Assembly: GCA_015489055.1 (NCBI GenBank)
Contig: WFMO01000041.1
Span: 1-8,501, forward strand
Length of the DNA stretch: 8,501 bases
From: Helicobacteraceae bacterium
Lineage (GTDB): Bacteria; Campylobacterota; Campylobacteria; Campylobacterales; Sulfurimonadaceae
Direction of reading: 5' to 3'
Positions within the stretch are counted from its first letter, which is position 1; each line of letters starts with the position of its first letter. Below the pieces are notes generated by a model that made no database searches, had not been told where the DNA came from, and saw only the letters and a list, made by a program, of their open reading frames with translations. Shown here one piece after another: positions 1 to 6,344 of this stretch. The translations under genes were made by a program, and so were the position numbers.

Positions 1-174
1 GCACAATTTATGGTTGGTCTTGGTGCTATAGCTCTTGGTATCTTAGCGCTCGTTCATATTGCTCCACAAGTATTGGAGTTGGTTGCGTTTTTATCAATAG
101 GCGTTACTTTAGCACTAAAAGGTTCTACCTTAGCTGCAAGACTTACACAAGAATATCATCAAAGTGCCGCTTAA
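1..174 (+). CDS. C-terminal end of a small membrane protein, 5' truncated by the window edge
   Basis: Frame 1 is open from the first base to a TAA at 172-174 and gives 57 residues. The sequence is strongly hydrophobic and rich in Gly, Ala and Leu. Two membrane-spanning segments are visible, at about residues 4-21 and 24-42, followed by a short polar tail ending in HQSAA. The composition is that of a small integral membrane protein with tandem helices. I do not recognise a specific family and assign no function. It is separated from the next gene by about 110 bases holding a hairpin and a promoter, so it probably belongs to a different transcript. The beginning of the gene lies outside the window, so its length and domain order cannot be judged. 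Confidence 0.75.
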   Translation, partial: AQFMVGLGAIALGILALVHIAPQVLELVAFLSIGVTLALKGSTLAARLTQEYHQSAA

Positions 175-199
175 CAACTAACAACAAACAAGAAAACAG

Positions 200-230
200 T
201 TACCTCATCTTGTGAGGTAAACCTTCATTT
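200..230 (+). terminator. Probable intrinsic terminator after the membrane-protein gene
   Basis: A perfect 8-bp inverted repeat (TTACCTCA at 200-207, TGAGGTAA at 213-220) encloses a 5-base loop. It lies 25 bases after the upstream stop codon, with an A-rich stretch before it. The following bases (ACCTTCATTT) form only a weak T-tract, so termination efficiency may be modest. The position between two separately promoted genes supports the call. Confidence 0.6.
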
Positions 231-256
231 AAACTACCACATTAAAAAATCTTTTG

Positions 257-262
257 TATAAT
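257..262 (+). promoter_or_regulatory. Putative -10 box (TATAAT) for the flavoprotein/iron-sulfur operon
   Basis: A perfect TATAAT preceded by TTTTG lies 26 bases before the first possible ATG of the flavoprotein gene. No good -35 hexamer sits at 16-18 bases upstream. This is usual for vegetative promoters in Campylobacterota, which rely on the -10 box and upstream T-rich sequence. Transcription would start at about 269-270. Confidence 0.5.
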
Positions 263-276
263 ACCATATAAATTTT

Positions 277-281
277 AAGGA
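277..281 (+). promoter_or_regulatory. Shine-Dalgarno AAGGA that favours the second ATG of the flavoprotein gene
   Basis: AAGGA ends one base before the ATG at 283, which is too close for normal initiation, but lies 7 bases before the in-frame ATG at 289. The same AAGGA stands 6 bases before the start of the PAS gene at 2615. The start at 289 removes two residues and places the FAD-binding strand directly at the N-terminus, which suits the family. Confidence 0.6.
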
Positions 282-288
282 TATGAAT

Positions 289-1851
289 ATGGTTGATGTT
301 TTAGTTATAGGCGGCGGCGGAGCCGGGTTAACCGCAGCAATCCATGCAAAAAAGGATGGTGCTAATGTTGCATTGGTAAGTAAAACATATCCGACAAGAT
401 CACAGACATGCATGGCTCAAGGTGGCATAAATGCGGCTATTGGTGCTGATGACAGTATCCAAAGTCATATCAGCGATACACTAAAATCCGCTCAAGGTTT
501 AGCTGATGAAGAATTGGTCGGGATATTGTGCGAGCATGGAGTAGATGCCATTAAATGGTTAGATAAAATAGGAGTCCCTTTTAGCAGAAATAAAGGTATA
601 GCGCAACGAAAAATGGGTGGTGCATCATTTGTACGCGCTTGTTATGCTAAAGATTATACGGGACTTAAGATACTGCACACTCTTTATGATCAGTGTAACG
701 CTTATGACATAAATATGTTGAGTGAGAGATTTTTAATTGATCTGGCGGTAATAGATGGCAAAGTTTACGGGGCATATTTACTAAACATAAAAACATCAAC
801 TGTTGAGTTGTTTCATGCAAAAAGCGTTATATTGGCTACCGGTGGATATGCAAAAGTGTATGGCAAACACTCAACAAATCATGTAGGTTCGACTGCTGAC
901 GGCATCGCAGCGGCACTTAGAGCAGGTGCTAAAATCAGCAATATGGAGTTTATCCAGTTTCATCCCACTGCACTCAAAAAATCATCTATTCTTATCTCCG
1001 AGAGCGCACGCGGAGCAGGTGGATATCTGGTAAACTCTAAAGCAGAGCGCTTTACCGATGAACTAGCCTCTCGCGATAAAGTTTCTTTAGCAATTACGAA
1101 TGAAATGCAAAAAGGCGAAGAGATTTATCTTGATGTTAGACATCTGTCCGCTAAGTTTATAGACGAGCACCTTCCGCAAGAAAAAAAACTGGCGGATTTA
1201 TATGAAAATATTGATTTAACAAAACAGCTTATTCCCATACTCCCCGCAGCTCACTATACAATGGGCGGCATCTGCGTCGATAAAAACTGCACTACCAATA
1301 TACAAGGCTTATATGCTGTAGGAGAGTGTGCAAATCATATGGTTCATGGTGCAAACAGACTTGGCGGAAACTCTCTTCTTGAGATAGTTGTTTTTGGAAA
1401 AATTGCAGGTGAGGCGGCATGTGCTTATGCAAAAAAAGAGATGCCTGCATGTAAAGTGGATAAGCATAAAGATATACTGAGCCAAATCAATACAAATCCT
1501 ACCGTAGATTTTTATAAAAGACGCGCCGAATTAGCGGAGATATTTTATACACACGTCGGCGTCAAGCGAAATGAGCAAGGATTGTTAGAAGCTTTGGAGT
1601 ATATACAAGCATTGCAAAATGAACTTAAAAACATGGGAGTGAAAAATATAAAACTCGCATACAATACTGAACTAGCAGAGTTTTTAGAATTTAAAAATCT
1701 TGTTTTAACAGCTAAAACAGTTGTGTTATCTGCGTTAAGGCGAAAAGAAAGCAGAGGCGCACACTACAGAGAAGATATGCCAAATAAAGATGACAACTTC
1801 AGCACGGATACTATCTGTTATCAAGAAAATGATGAAATTAAATTTCCATAA
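289..1851 (+). CDS. Succinate dehydrogenase/fumarate reductase superfamily flavoprotein subunit
   Basis: The 520-residue FAD-dependent subunit should interconvert succinate and fumarate and pass electrons to the iron-sulfur protein encoded next to it. The dinucleotide-binding GGGGAG motif is at residues 8-13. The family's catalytic residues are present: HPT (His225), Ser237-Glu238 in place of Thr-Glu, Arg262 (the likely proton-shuttle Arg, in SRD), His322 in HYTMGG, and Arg357 in ANRLGGNSL. The C-terminal SRGAHYRED (488-496) is also typical. The residue that carries covalent 8-alpha-FAD in most family members (His in S-H-T) is Gln39 here, in RSQTCMAQGG, so FAD is probably bound non-covalently. 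The protein is shorter than the usual 570-600 residues. No signal peptide or twin-arginine motif is seen, so a cytoplasmic location is inferred, unlike periplasmic Mfr-type enzymes. An AAGGA ribosome site favours the start at 289 over 283. L-aspartate oxidase is a relative, but the partner gene argues against that. Direction of reaction is not determined. Confidence 0.88.
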   Translation: MVDVLVIGGGGAGLTAAIHAKKDGANVALVSKTYPTRSQTCMAQGGINAAIGADDSIQSHISDTLKSAQGLADEELVGILCEHGVDAIKWLDKIGVPFSRNKGIAQRKMGGASFVRACYAKDYTGLKILHTLYDQCNAYDINMLSERFLIDLAVIDGKVYGAYLLNIKTSTVELFHAKSVILATGGYAKVYGKHSTNHVGSTADGIAAALRAGAKISNMEFIQFHPTALKKSSILISESARGAGGYLVNSKAERFTDELASRDKVSLAITNEMQKGEEIYLDVRHLSAKFIDEHLPQEKKLADLYENIDLTKQLIPILPAAHYTMGGICVDKNCTTNIQGLYAVGECANHMVHGANRLGGNSLLEIVVFGKIAGEAACAYAKKEMPACKVDKHKDILSQINTNPTVDFYKRRAELAEIFYTHVGVKRNEQGLLEALEYIQALQNELKNMGVKNIKLAYNTELAEFLEFKNLVLTAKTVVLSALRRKESRGAHYREDMPNKDDNFSTDTICYQENDEIKFP

Positions 1852-1862
1852 AGGGCAAAGCT

Positions 1863-2552
1863 ATGAAAATTAAACTACAAAGAAGTGATAAGATATTTGA
1901 ATATGAAGTACCGTTAAATGGTGTAACGCTCTTGGAGGCTCTTGGATACATAAAAGAAAATATAGACTCCACTTTGGCATTTTCTTCAGGTTGCAGAAGT
2001 AGTGTTTGCGGAAGTTGTGCGGTGAGAGTGAATGATAAAGAGGTATTAGCTTGCGCATACAAACCAAAAGATGATGATCTAATACAGCCGCTTCGTAATA
2101 TGCCTATATTGCGCGATTTGGCAGTAGATATGGATAGGGCATTAGCATTTAATAAAATAGCTAAAGCATGGGGATTACCAAAAGAAGAAGCCTTACATGT
2201 AAGCGGGGAAGATGCAAAAAGAAATGAACTTCAAAGTGACTGCATTTTATGTTCTGCCTGTTTTAGCGCGTGTCCCGTTTACAGCGTAAATGAAGATTTT
2301 ATAGGCCCATTTGCGCTTACAAGGTCACTTAGATATGTCAATGACATCAGACAAAAAGATATAAAACCAACTATAGAGGCGATTCAAACTAACGGTATCT
2401 ATGATTGCACGCTGTGTAATGAATGTGTACCCGTATGTCCGCAAGGCATAGCCCCAAAACAAGATATAGAGATCTTACGAAACAAAAGCGGCATAATGGG
2501 ATACCTTAATCCAAATATTTTAGCAGGATTTGATGACGGATTGAATTTTTAA
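1863..2552 (+). CDS. Succinate dehydrogenase/fumarate reductase superfamily iron-sulfur subunit
   Basis: The 229-residue electron-transfer subunit begins 11 bases after the flavoprotein stop, with an AAGGG site overlapping that stop codon, so the two are co-transcribed. The N-terminal ferredoxin domain carries [2Fe-2S] ligands Cys44, Cys49, Cys52 and Cys64. The C-terminal domain carries CxxCxxCxxxCP at 127-137 and a second complete CxxCxxCxxxCP at 182-192. In classical subunits the second motif lacks its second Cys (Val207 in E. coli FrdB) and the cluster is [3Fe-4S]. Here Cys185 fills that position, predicting a second [4Fe-4S] cluster, as reported for the non-classical archaeal-type enzymes. 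Length is close to the family norm, and there is no fused CCG (heterodisulfide-reductase-like) domain. The electron acceptor or membrane anchor is not encoded next to it. Function as the partner of the flavoprotein is secure; the physiological direction is not. Confidence 0.9.
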   Translation: MKIKLQRSDKIFEYEVPLNGVTLLEALGYIKENIDSTLAFSSGCRSSVCGSCAVRVNDKEVLACAYKPKDDDLIQPLRNMPILRDLAVDMDRALAFNKIAKAWGLPKEEALHVSGEDAKRNELQSDCILCSACFSACPVYSVNEDFIGPFALTRSLRYVNDIRQKDIKPTIEAIQTNGIYDCTLCNECVPVCPQGIAPKQDIEILRNKSGIMGYLNPNILAGFDDGLNF

Positions 2553-2582
2553 AGTTCTTTATCTAGTTTAAAGATAAGTTGT

Positions 2583-2588
2583 TATAAT
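2583..2588 (+). promoter_or_regulatory. Putative -10 box (TATAAT) for the PAS-domain gene
   Basis: A perfect TATAAT lies 26 bases before the ATG of the PAS gene, in the 62-base gap after the iron-sulfur subunit gene. No -35 hexamer is recognisable. The distance to the start codon matches the promoter of the flavoprotein gene. It suggests the PAS gene can be transcribed apart from the two upstream genes, although no convincing terminator separates them. Confidence 0.45.
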
Positions 2589-2614
2589 ATGTACAAAAAC
2601 TATAAGGATATCTT

Positions 2615-3064
2615 ATGTTAAAAGTAGAGCCGACGGGCAAAGAGGCCAAATTGCAGGCAGGCAACTTTATCTATGAGCTAGACAATAAAGGATATATTGT
2701 ATATGCAAACAGAGCGTTTGTTAATTTTACCGGTTTTGATAAAAAAGAGCTGATAGGTGCATTTTATGCTGAGATATTAGATCCAAAAATGCCTCGTACT
2801 TTATTTACATGTATGAGAACATCAACCGCAAATGGTGAAACATGGAAAGGATATTCAAAAAATCTTAAAAGTAATGGTGATTTTTACTGGTCTATAGCTT
2901 ATGTCAGCGTAAAACCTGAAAAGGACGGTTATATTGCAATGTATAAGCCAGTAAACAAAAGCTCTGTTGATGAGATAGCAAAAGCATATGAAGAGATATA
3001 CAATCTTGAACAAGAAGGTAAAGACACTACAGGTCTGATAAAAAATATCATAATCGGTGAATGA
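2615..3064 (+). CDS. Stand-alone PAS-domain protein, Aer/CetB energy-taxis type
   Basis: A 149-residue soluble protein with a single PAS domain over about residues 15-115 and a short helical tail. It follows the pattern of the E. coli Aer N-terminal domain and of Campylobacter CetB: an N-terminal strand with YANRAF (30-35), FTGFDKKELIG, a xxDPxMPRxxF segment (56-64), GETWKG (74-79) and KSNGDFYW (85-92). Such proteins sense redox state, usually through FAD, and signal to a chemoreceptor. Aer residues reported to matter for FAD binding (Arg57, His58, Asp60) align with Leu55, Asp56 and Lys58 here, and Aer Trp70 aligns with Arg68. The ligand is therefore uncertain. There is no transmembrane segment, HAMP or methyl-accepting domain, so it would need a separate partner like CetA, which is not in the window. 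An AAGGA site stands 6 bases before the ATG. The PAS assignment is strong; the role in taxis is inferred. Confidence 0.8.
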   Translation: MLKVEPTGKEAKLQAGNFIYELDNKGYIVYANRAFVNFTGFDKKELIGAFYAEILDPKMPRTLFTCMRTSTANGETWKGYSKNLKSNGDFYWSIAYVSVKPEKDGYIAMYKPVNKSSVDEIAKAYEEIYNLEQEGKDTTGLIKNIIIGE

Positions 3065-3086
3065 GCTTTGTTGGTAAAATACTTGG

Positions 3087-3092
3087 TATAAT
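3087..3092 (+). promoter_or_regulatory. Possible -10 box (TATAAT), distal promoter of the yajQ-dnaG operon
   Basis: TATAAT preceded by GG, 23 bases after the PAS gene stop and 87 bases before the yajQ start. A transcript from here would carry both arms of the inverted repeat at 3124-3167 in its leader. There is no clear -35 box. A second -10-like hexamer, TATACT, lies at 3151-3156. Confidence 0.35.
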
Positions 3093-3123
3093 TAACTAAA
3101 AGTCTGCCTTGAATCTAAACCTT

Positions 3124-3167
3124 TTAAGTGTTGTTGAATATGATATTTGTTATACTCAGACACTTAA
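3124..3167 (+). repeat. 8-bp inverted repeat bracketing a -10-like box upstream of yajQ
   Basis: TTAAGTGT (3124-3131) and its exact reverse complement ACACTTAA (3160-3167) are separated by 28 bases that contain TATACT (3151-3156). The right arm ends one base before the G-rich ribosome-binding stretch at 3169-3173. It could be an operator pair or, in a longer transcript, a leader hairpin next to the ribosome site. Chance occurrence in AT-rich DNA is possible. Confidence 0.35.
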
Positions 3168-3178
3168 CGGGGGCGACA

Positions 3179-3676
3179 ATGGCTAAAGAATACTCTTTTG
3201 ATATATCGGCAAAAATAGATTTACAGGCTTTTAAAGATGCGATTAACCTGACTGATCGTGAAGTAGCAAACAGATATGATTTTAAAGGTACACTGTATGA
3301 GATTGACTATAAAGAAAAAGATAAACTACTTATATTGACGGCATCAAGCGATAATAAACTAGACGCACTAAAAGATATAGTGATTTCTAAACTTTTAAAA
3401 CGCGGACTATCCTCGAAAGTTCTTGAAGAATTAAAAATCCAAAACGCAGCCAACAATACAAGAAAAGCAACTTTTAAGATTGTTGATTATATACAAGCAA
3501 AAGAGGCAAAAAAAATAGTTGCTGAGGTTAAAAAATTAAAATTAAAAGTAACAACTGCTATAGAGGGTGATTGTATTAGAGTAAAATCAAAACAGATTGA
3601 TGATTTGCAGCAAGTTATTAAAGCTGTTAAATCTATGGAGTGGGAAGCACCGCTTGTTTATGAAAATATGCGTTAA
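3179..3676 (+). CDS. yajQ: YajQ-family nucleotide-binding protein (UPF0234)
   Basis: A 165-residue protein matching the YajQ family in length and signature: SFDIS near the N-terminus (6-10), DREVANRYDFKGT (26-38), and the C-terminal domain beginning near KATFKIVDYIQAKEAKK. The family folds as two ferredoxin-like domains. Members bind RNA or nucleotides, and a Xanthomonas member has been described as a cyclic di-GMP-responsive regulator; the role in this organism is unknown. The start at 3179 gives the conserved MAKEYSFD N-terminus. An upstream in-frame GTG at 3128 would add 17 unrelated hydrophobic residues overlapping the -10 and inverted-repeat region, so I reject it. The ribosome site is an unusual GGGGG at 3169-3173, 5 bases from the ATG. 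The gene is followed after 5 bases by dnaG, so it is the first gene of the operon. Identification is firm. Confidence 0.93.
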   Translation: MAKEYSFDISAKIDLQAFKDAINLTDREVANRYDFKGTLYEIDYKEKDKLLILTASSDNKLDALKDIVISKLLKRGLSSKVLEELKIQNAANNTRKATFKIVDYIQAKEAKKIVAEVKKLKLKVTTAIEGDCIRVKSKQIDDLQQVIKAVKSMEWEAPLVYENMR

Positions 3677-3681
3677 TAAAG

Positions 3682-5322
3682 ATGATATCAAACGAGTCGA
3701 TAGAGCAGTTAAAGAGTCGATTAGACATTATTGACGTTGTAAGTTCATATATAGAGCTTAGAAAAAGTGGAGCTAATTTTAAAGCACCATGCCCTTTTCA
3801 TGATGAAAAATCACCAAGTTTTGTTGTAAGTCCGTCAAAACAGATATACCACTGTTTTGGCTGTGGGGCAAGCGGTGATAGTATTAGTTTTGTTATGGAT
3901 TATGAAAAGTTAAACTATCCTGAGGCTATTGAAAAACTAGCTAGTCAATACAATTTTTCACTTCAATATACACAAGCGAGCAAGCAAAAAAAACACTCTA
4001 AACTTCTACAAAAGCTAAGTGAGTATTATCAAACACTACTAACTCACAACAATCAAGCACTCACATACCTCCAAGAACGCGGTATTTTTGAATCAAGTAT
4101 AGAAAAATTTGAGTTAGGTTATGCTCCTTCATCCAATCAAACTATAGAATTTATACAAAAAAATATGTTTAGCACCGCCGAAGCAGTGGAGCTTGGAGCT
4201 ATAGGACAGCAAGATACACGTCTTTATGCAAGATTCATAGAACGTATAATCTTTCCTATATATTCAGTAAGTGCTCATTTAGTTGGTTTTGGAGGTCGTA
4301 CTATTAGCGGTCATCAGGCTAAATATGTAAACTCTCCTCAGACAAAAATTTTTAACAAATCTCGTTTGCTTTACGCCTATCATCTAGCAAAGCAGAGTAT
4401 CTATGCTAAAAAAGAGATAATAATCGTTGAGGGGTATATGGATGTCATCATGCTTCATCAAGCAGGATTTACTCAAGCAGTCGCAACGCTTGGAACGGCA
4501 CTAACTAGTGAGCATCTGCCGCTGATTCGCAAATCTGACGCAAAGGTCATCCTTGCATATGATGGCGATAATGCCGGCATAAATGCAGCTATTAAAGCAT
4601 CAAAAATGCTAAGTGCTTCAGGGATTGACGGAGGAGTCGTTATCTTTAAAGATGGTTTAGATCCGGCAGATATGGTGCATCATGGTAAATCTCAAGAGTT
4701 AGTTACGCTCTTTAGACATGCGCACCCTCTTATAGAGTTTGTGATAGATACGATAATTTTACATTATGATTTAAAAAATCCCAAAGATAAAGAAAGAGCC
4801 TTGCAAGAGGTTCTTAGCTACCTTAAAACTCTCTCACCTCTTTTGCAGGAGGAGTATCAGATATATACAGCTTCAAAGTTTGGTTTAAATCCTGCTTTTG
4901 TCAAGATTGCTAAATCAGGAAATATGAATAAGACGGACTTTAAGTCATCTTATAAAGATATCTGGGAGCTTTCAATCATCAAAACTATACTTGTGCATCC
5001 TGAATTTTTAAACCAAATTATAGAAGTTATTGATCCAGGTCAATTTAGATTTCATGCACAAGAGTTGGCTTTAGCGATAAAAGGAGAGGTCAAGTCGTCC
5101 ATTTTGATGGCTGTTTTAGTAGATGATGAGATTATTCCTTTTGAAAATTATGAAGAACTAAAAAAAGAGCTTGCTACTTTTCTTATTAATTATTATAATA
5201 AAGAGTTTAATAAAGTACAACTGCAACAAGATATATCATTTGAGCAAAAAGCTTTCAAAATACGTAAAATTCGTGATAAAATTGCGATATTAAAAAAAGG
5301 CGAATCAAATAAGGAAAATTAA
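3682..5322 (+). CDS. dnaG: DNA primase DnaG
   Basis: The 546-residue primase makes RNA primers for the lagging strand and for replication start, working with the replicative helicase DnaB. The N-terminal CHC2 zinc-binding domain has Cys37, His40, Cys58 and Cys61. The RNA-polymerase core includes RFIERIIFPI (184-193), GFGGR (202-206) and AKYVNSP (213-219). The TOPRIM fold shows the metal-binding acidic residues in VEGYMD (Glu250) and YDGDNAG (Asp294, Asp296). From about residue 415 the sequence is the poorly conserved helical C-terminal domain expected to bind helicase. Length is slightly below the E. coli protein (581) and usual for this phylum. It begins 5 bases after the yajQ stop and has only a weak ribosome site, which suggests translational coupling. 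Its TAA shares one base with the ATG of the next gene. No missing motif was seen. Confidence 0.97.
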   Translation: MISNESIEQLKSRLDIIDVVSSYIELRKSGANFKAPCPFHDEKSPSFVVSPSKQIYHCFGCGASGDSISFVMDYEKLNYPEAIEKLASQYNFSLQYTQASKQKKHSKLLQKLSEYYQTLLTHNNQALTYLQERGIFESSIEKFELGYAPSSNQTIEFIQKNMFSTAEAVELGAIGQQDTRLYARFIERIIFPIYSVSAHLVGFGGRTISGHQAKYVNSPQTKIFNKSRLLYAYHLAKQSIYAKKEIIIVEGYMDVIMLHQAGFTQAVATLGTALTSEHLPLIRKSDAKVILAYDGDNAGINAAIKASKMLSASGIDGGVVIFKDGLDPADMVHHGKSQELVTLFRHAHPLIEFVIDTIILHYDLKNPKDKERALQEVLSYLKTLSPLLQEEYQIYTASKFGLNPAFVKIAKSGNMNKTDFKSSYKDIWELSIIKTILVHPEFLNQIIEVIDPGQFRFHAQELALAIKGEVKSSILMAVLVDDEIIPFENYEELKKELATFLINYYNKEFNKVQLQQDISFEQKAFKIRKIRDKIAILKKGESNKEN

Positions 5323-6308
5323 TGTCAAATATAAAAGCGATAGCACTCTTTAGCGGTGGTTTGGATTCTACCCTTGCTATGAAATTAGTAATTGATCAAG
5401 GAATTGATGTGATTGCCTGTAATATAAATACCGGCTTTGGAGCAACAAAAGATAGACAAGAGCATATGCAAAGCATGTGTAAACAAGTCGGTGCGAAACT
5501 GCGCATTGTAGATATTCAAGATGAATACCTGCAAGATGTGTTGTTTGATCCAAAATATGGATATGGGAAACATTTTAATCCATGCATCGATTGTCATGCC
5601 AAGATGTTTGAGGTAGCCAAGCGCATAATGAAAGATGAGGGGGCTAGTTTTCTAATCAGCGGAGAGGTGCTAGGACAACGCCCAATGAGCCAAAATAAAG
5701 ATGCCCTGCAAACTGTTTTAAATGAGAGTAACTGCGATGGATTGTTGCTCAGACCAATGTCTGCCAAGCTTTTAGAACCTACTATTGCCGAGAGAGAGGG
5801 ACTAATTGATAGAGAAAAACTTGAAGGTATCATGGGTAGAAGCCGCAAAAGGCAGATGGAGCTAGCAAAAGAGATAGGATTGAGTGATTTTGAAAGTCCG
5901 GGAGGAGGATGTTTGCTCACTGACGAAAATTTTTCTAAAAAAATGAGAGATTTTATAGCTTATGATACATTTGAGAAAAAGGATATTGCTGTATTAAAAT
6001 ATGGTCGTCATTTACGTTTACGCGAAGGCGCAAAATTAGTTGTCGGCCGCAATAGGGAGGAGAATGACAAGATTCAGGCTATATCAAATGATAAATTTTT
6101 GCATATAAAAATTGAAGATATCGCAGGTCCTTATGCGCTGCTTAGTAAAGATGCAACACAAAATGACAGAAACTTAGCGGCACGCATTGTGCTTACTTAC
6201 TGTAAAGCAGATAAAGATGCTGTTTACGACATATCCATGGATGATATACATATCAAAGCATCCGCACTAGCATCGCGAAGCGAAATCGAACCTTTTACCA
6301 TTTTGTAA
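5322..6308 (+). CDS. PP-loop ATPase, MnmA/ThiI-like probable tRNA sulfur-transfer enzyme with NFACT-R-like C-terminus
   Basis: A 328-residue protein starting with a PP-loop ATP pyrophosphatase domain: the SGGLDS motif at 11-16 binds the ATP phosphates used to adenylate a substrate. NPCIDCHAKMF (87-95 region, Cys88 and Cys91) resembles the NPCxxCN motif of the 2-thiouridylase MnmA. Cys197 in SPGGGCLLTD resembles its second catalytic Cys, which carries the persulfide. The C-terminal third (about 222-328) has KYGRHLRL and KLVVGRNREEND, a pattern like the NFACT-R (DUF814) RNA-binding domain seen in some ThiI-like proteins. The simplest reading is an RNA thiolation enzyme acting on tRNA in the cytoplasm; target base and position are unknown. 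It is often annotated loosely as a tRNA methyltransferase or argininosuccinate-synthase-like protein, and neither is supported by the motifs. The ATG overlaps the dnaG stop by one base, with AAGGA 6 bases upstream, so the two genes are coupled. The PP-loop assignment is firm; the substrate is inferred. Confidence 0.85.
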   Translation: MSNIKAIALFSGGLDSTLAMKLVIDQGIDVIACNINTGFGATKDRQEHMQSMCKQVGAKLRIVDIQDEYLQDVLFDPKYGYGKHFNPCIDCHAKMFEVAKRIMKDEGASFLISGEVLGQRPMSQNKDALQTVLNESNCDGLLLRPMSAKLLEPTIAEREGLIDREKLEGIMGRSRKRQMELAKEIGLSDFESPGGGCLLTDENFSKKMRDFIAYDTFEKKDIAVLKYGRHLRLREGAKLVVGRNREENDKIQAISNDKFLHIKIEDIAGPYALLSKDATQNDRNLAARIVLTYCKADKDAVYDISMDDIHIKASALASRSEIEPFTIL

Positions 6309-6320
6309 GCAAGCAGTATA

Positions 6321-6326
6321 TATACT
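6321..6326 (+). promoter_or_regulatory. Weak possible -10 box (TATACT) before the small GGDEF-like gene
   Basis: TATACT lies in the 36-base gap between the PP-loop gene and the following gene, 18 bases before its ATG. That would leave a leader of about 12 bases, too short to hold the full AAGGAG site comfortably. Read-through from the operon is equally likely. Confidence 0.2.
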
Positions 6327-6344
6327 AGTGACAAAGGAGATAAA

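Noticed and set aside
289..1851. Identification of the flavoprotein as L-aspartate oxidase (NadB)
   Set aside because: Missing covalent His is shared with NadB, but the adjacent co-transcribed iron-sulfur subunit and the SRGAHYRED tail fit a succinate dehydrogenase/fumarate reductase-type complex better.
2559..2577. TTATCT/AGATAA inverted repeat after the iron-sulfur subunit gene, as a terminator
   Set aside because: The 6-bp stem has only one G-C pair, no T-tract follows, and it abuts the -10 box of the PAS gene. It is too weak to call.
3128..3178. In-frame GTG extension of yajQ by 17 residues
   Set aside because: The extra residues are not family-like, the region carries a -10-like box and an inverted repeat, and the ATG at 3179 gives the conserved N-terminus with a ribosome site.
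5385..5920. Open frames on the - strand inside the PP-loop gene
   Set aside because: They overlap a well-conserved gene on the opposite strand, have no ribosome site or recognisable product, and are shadow frames.
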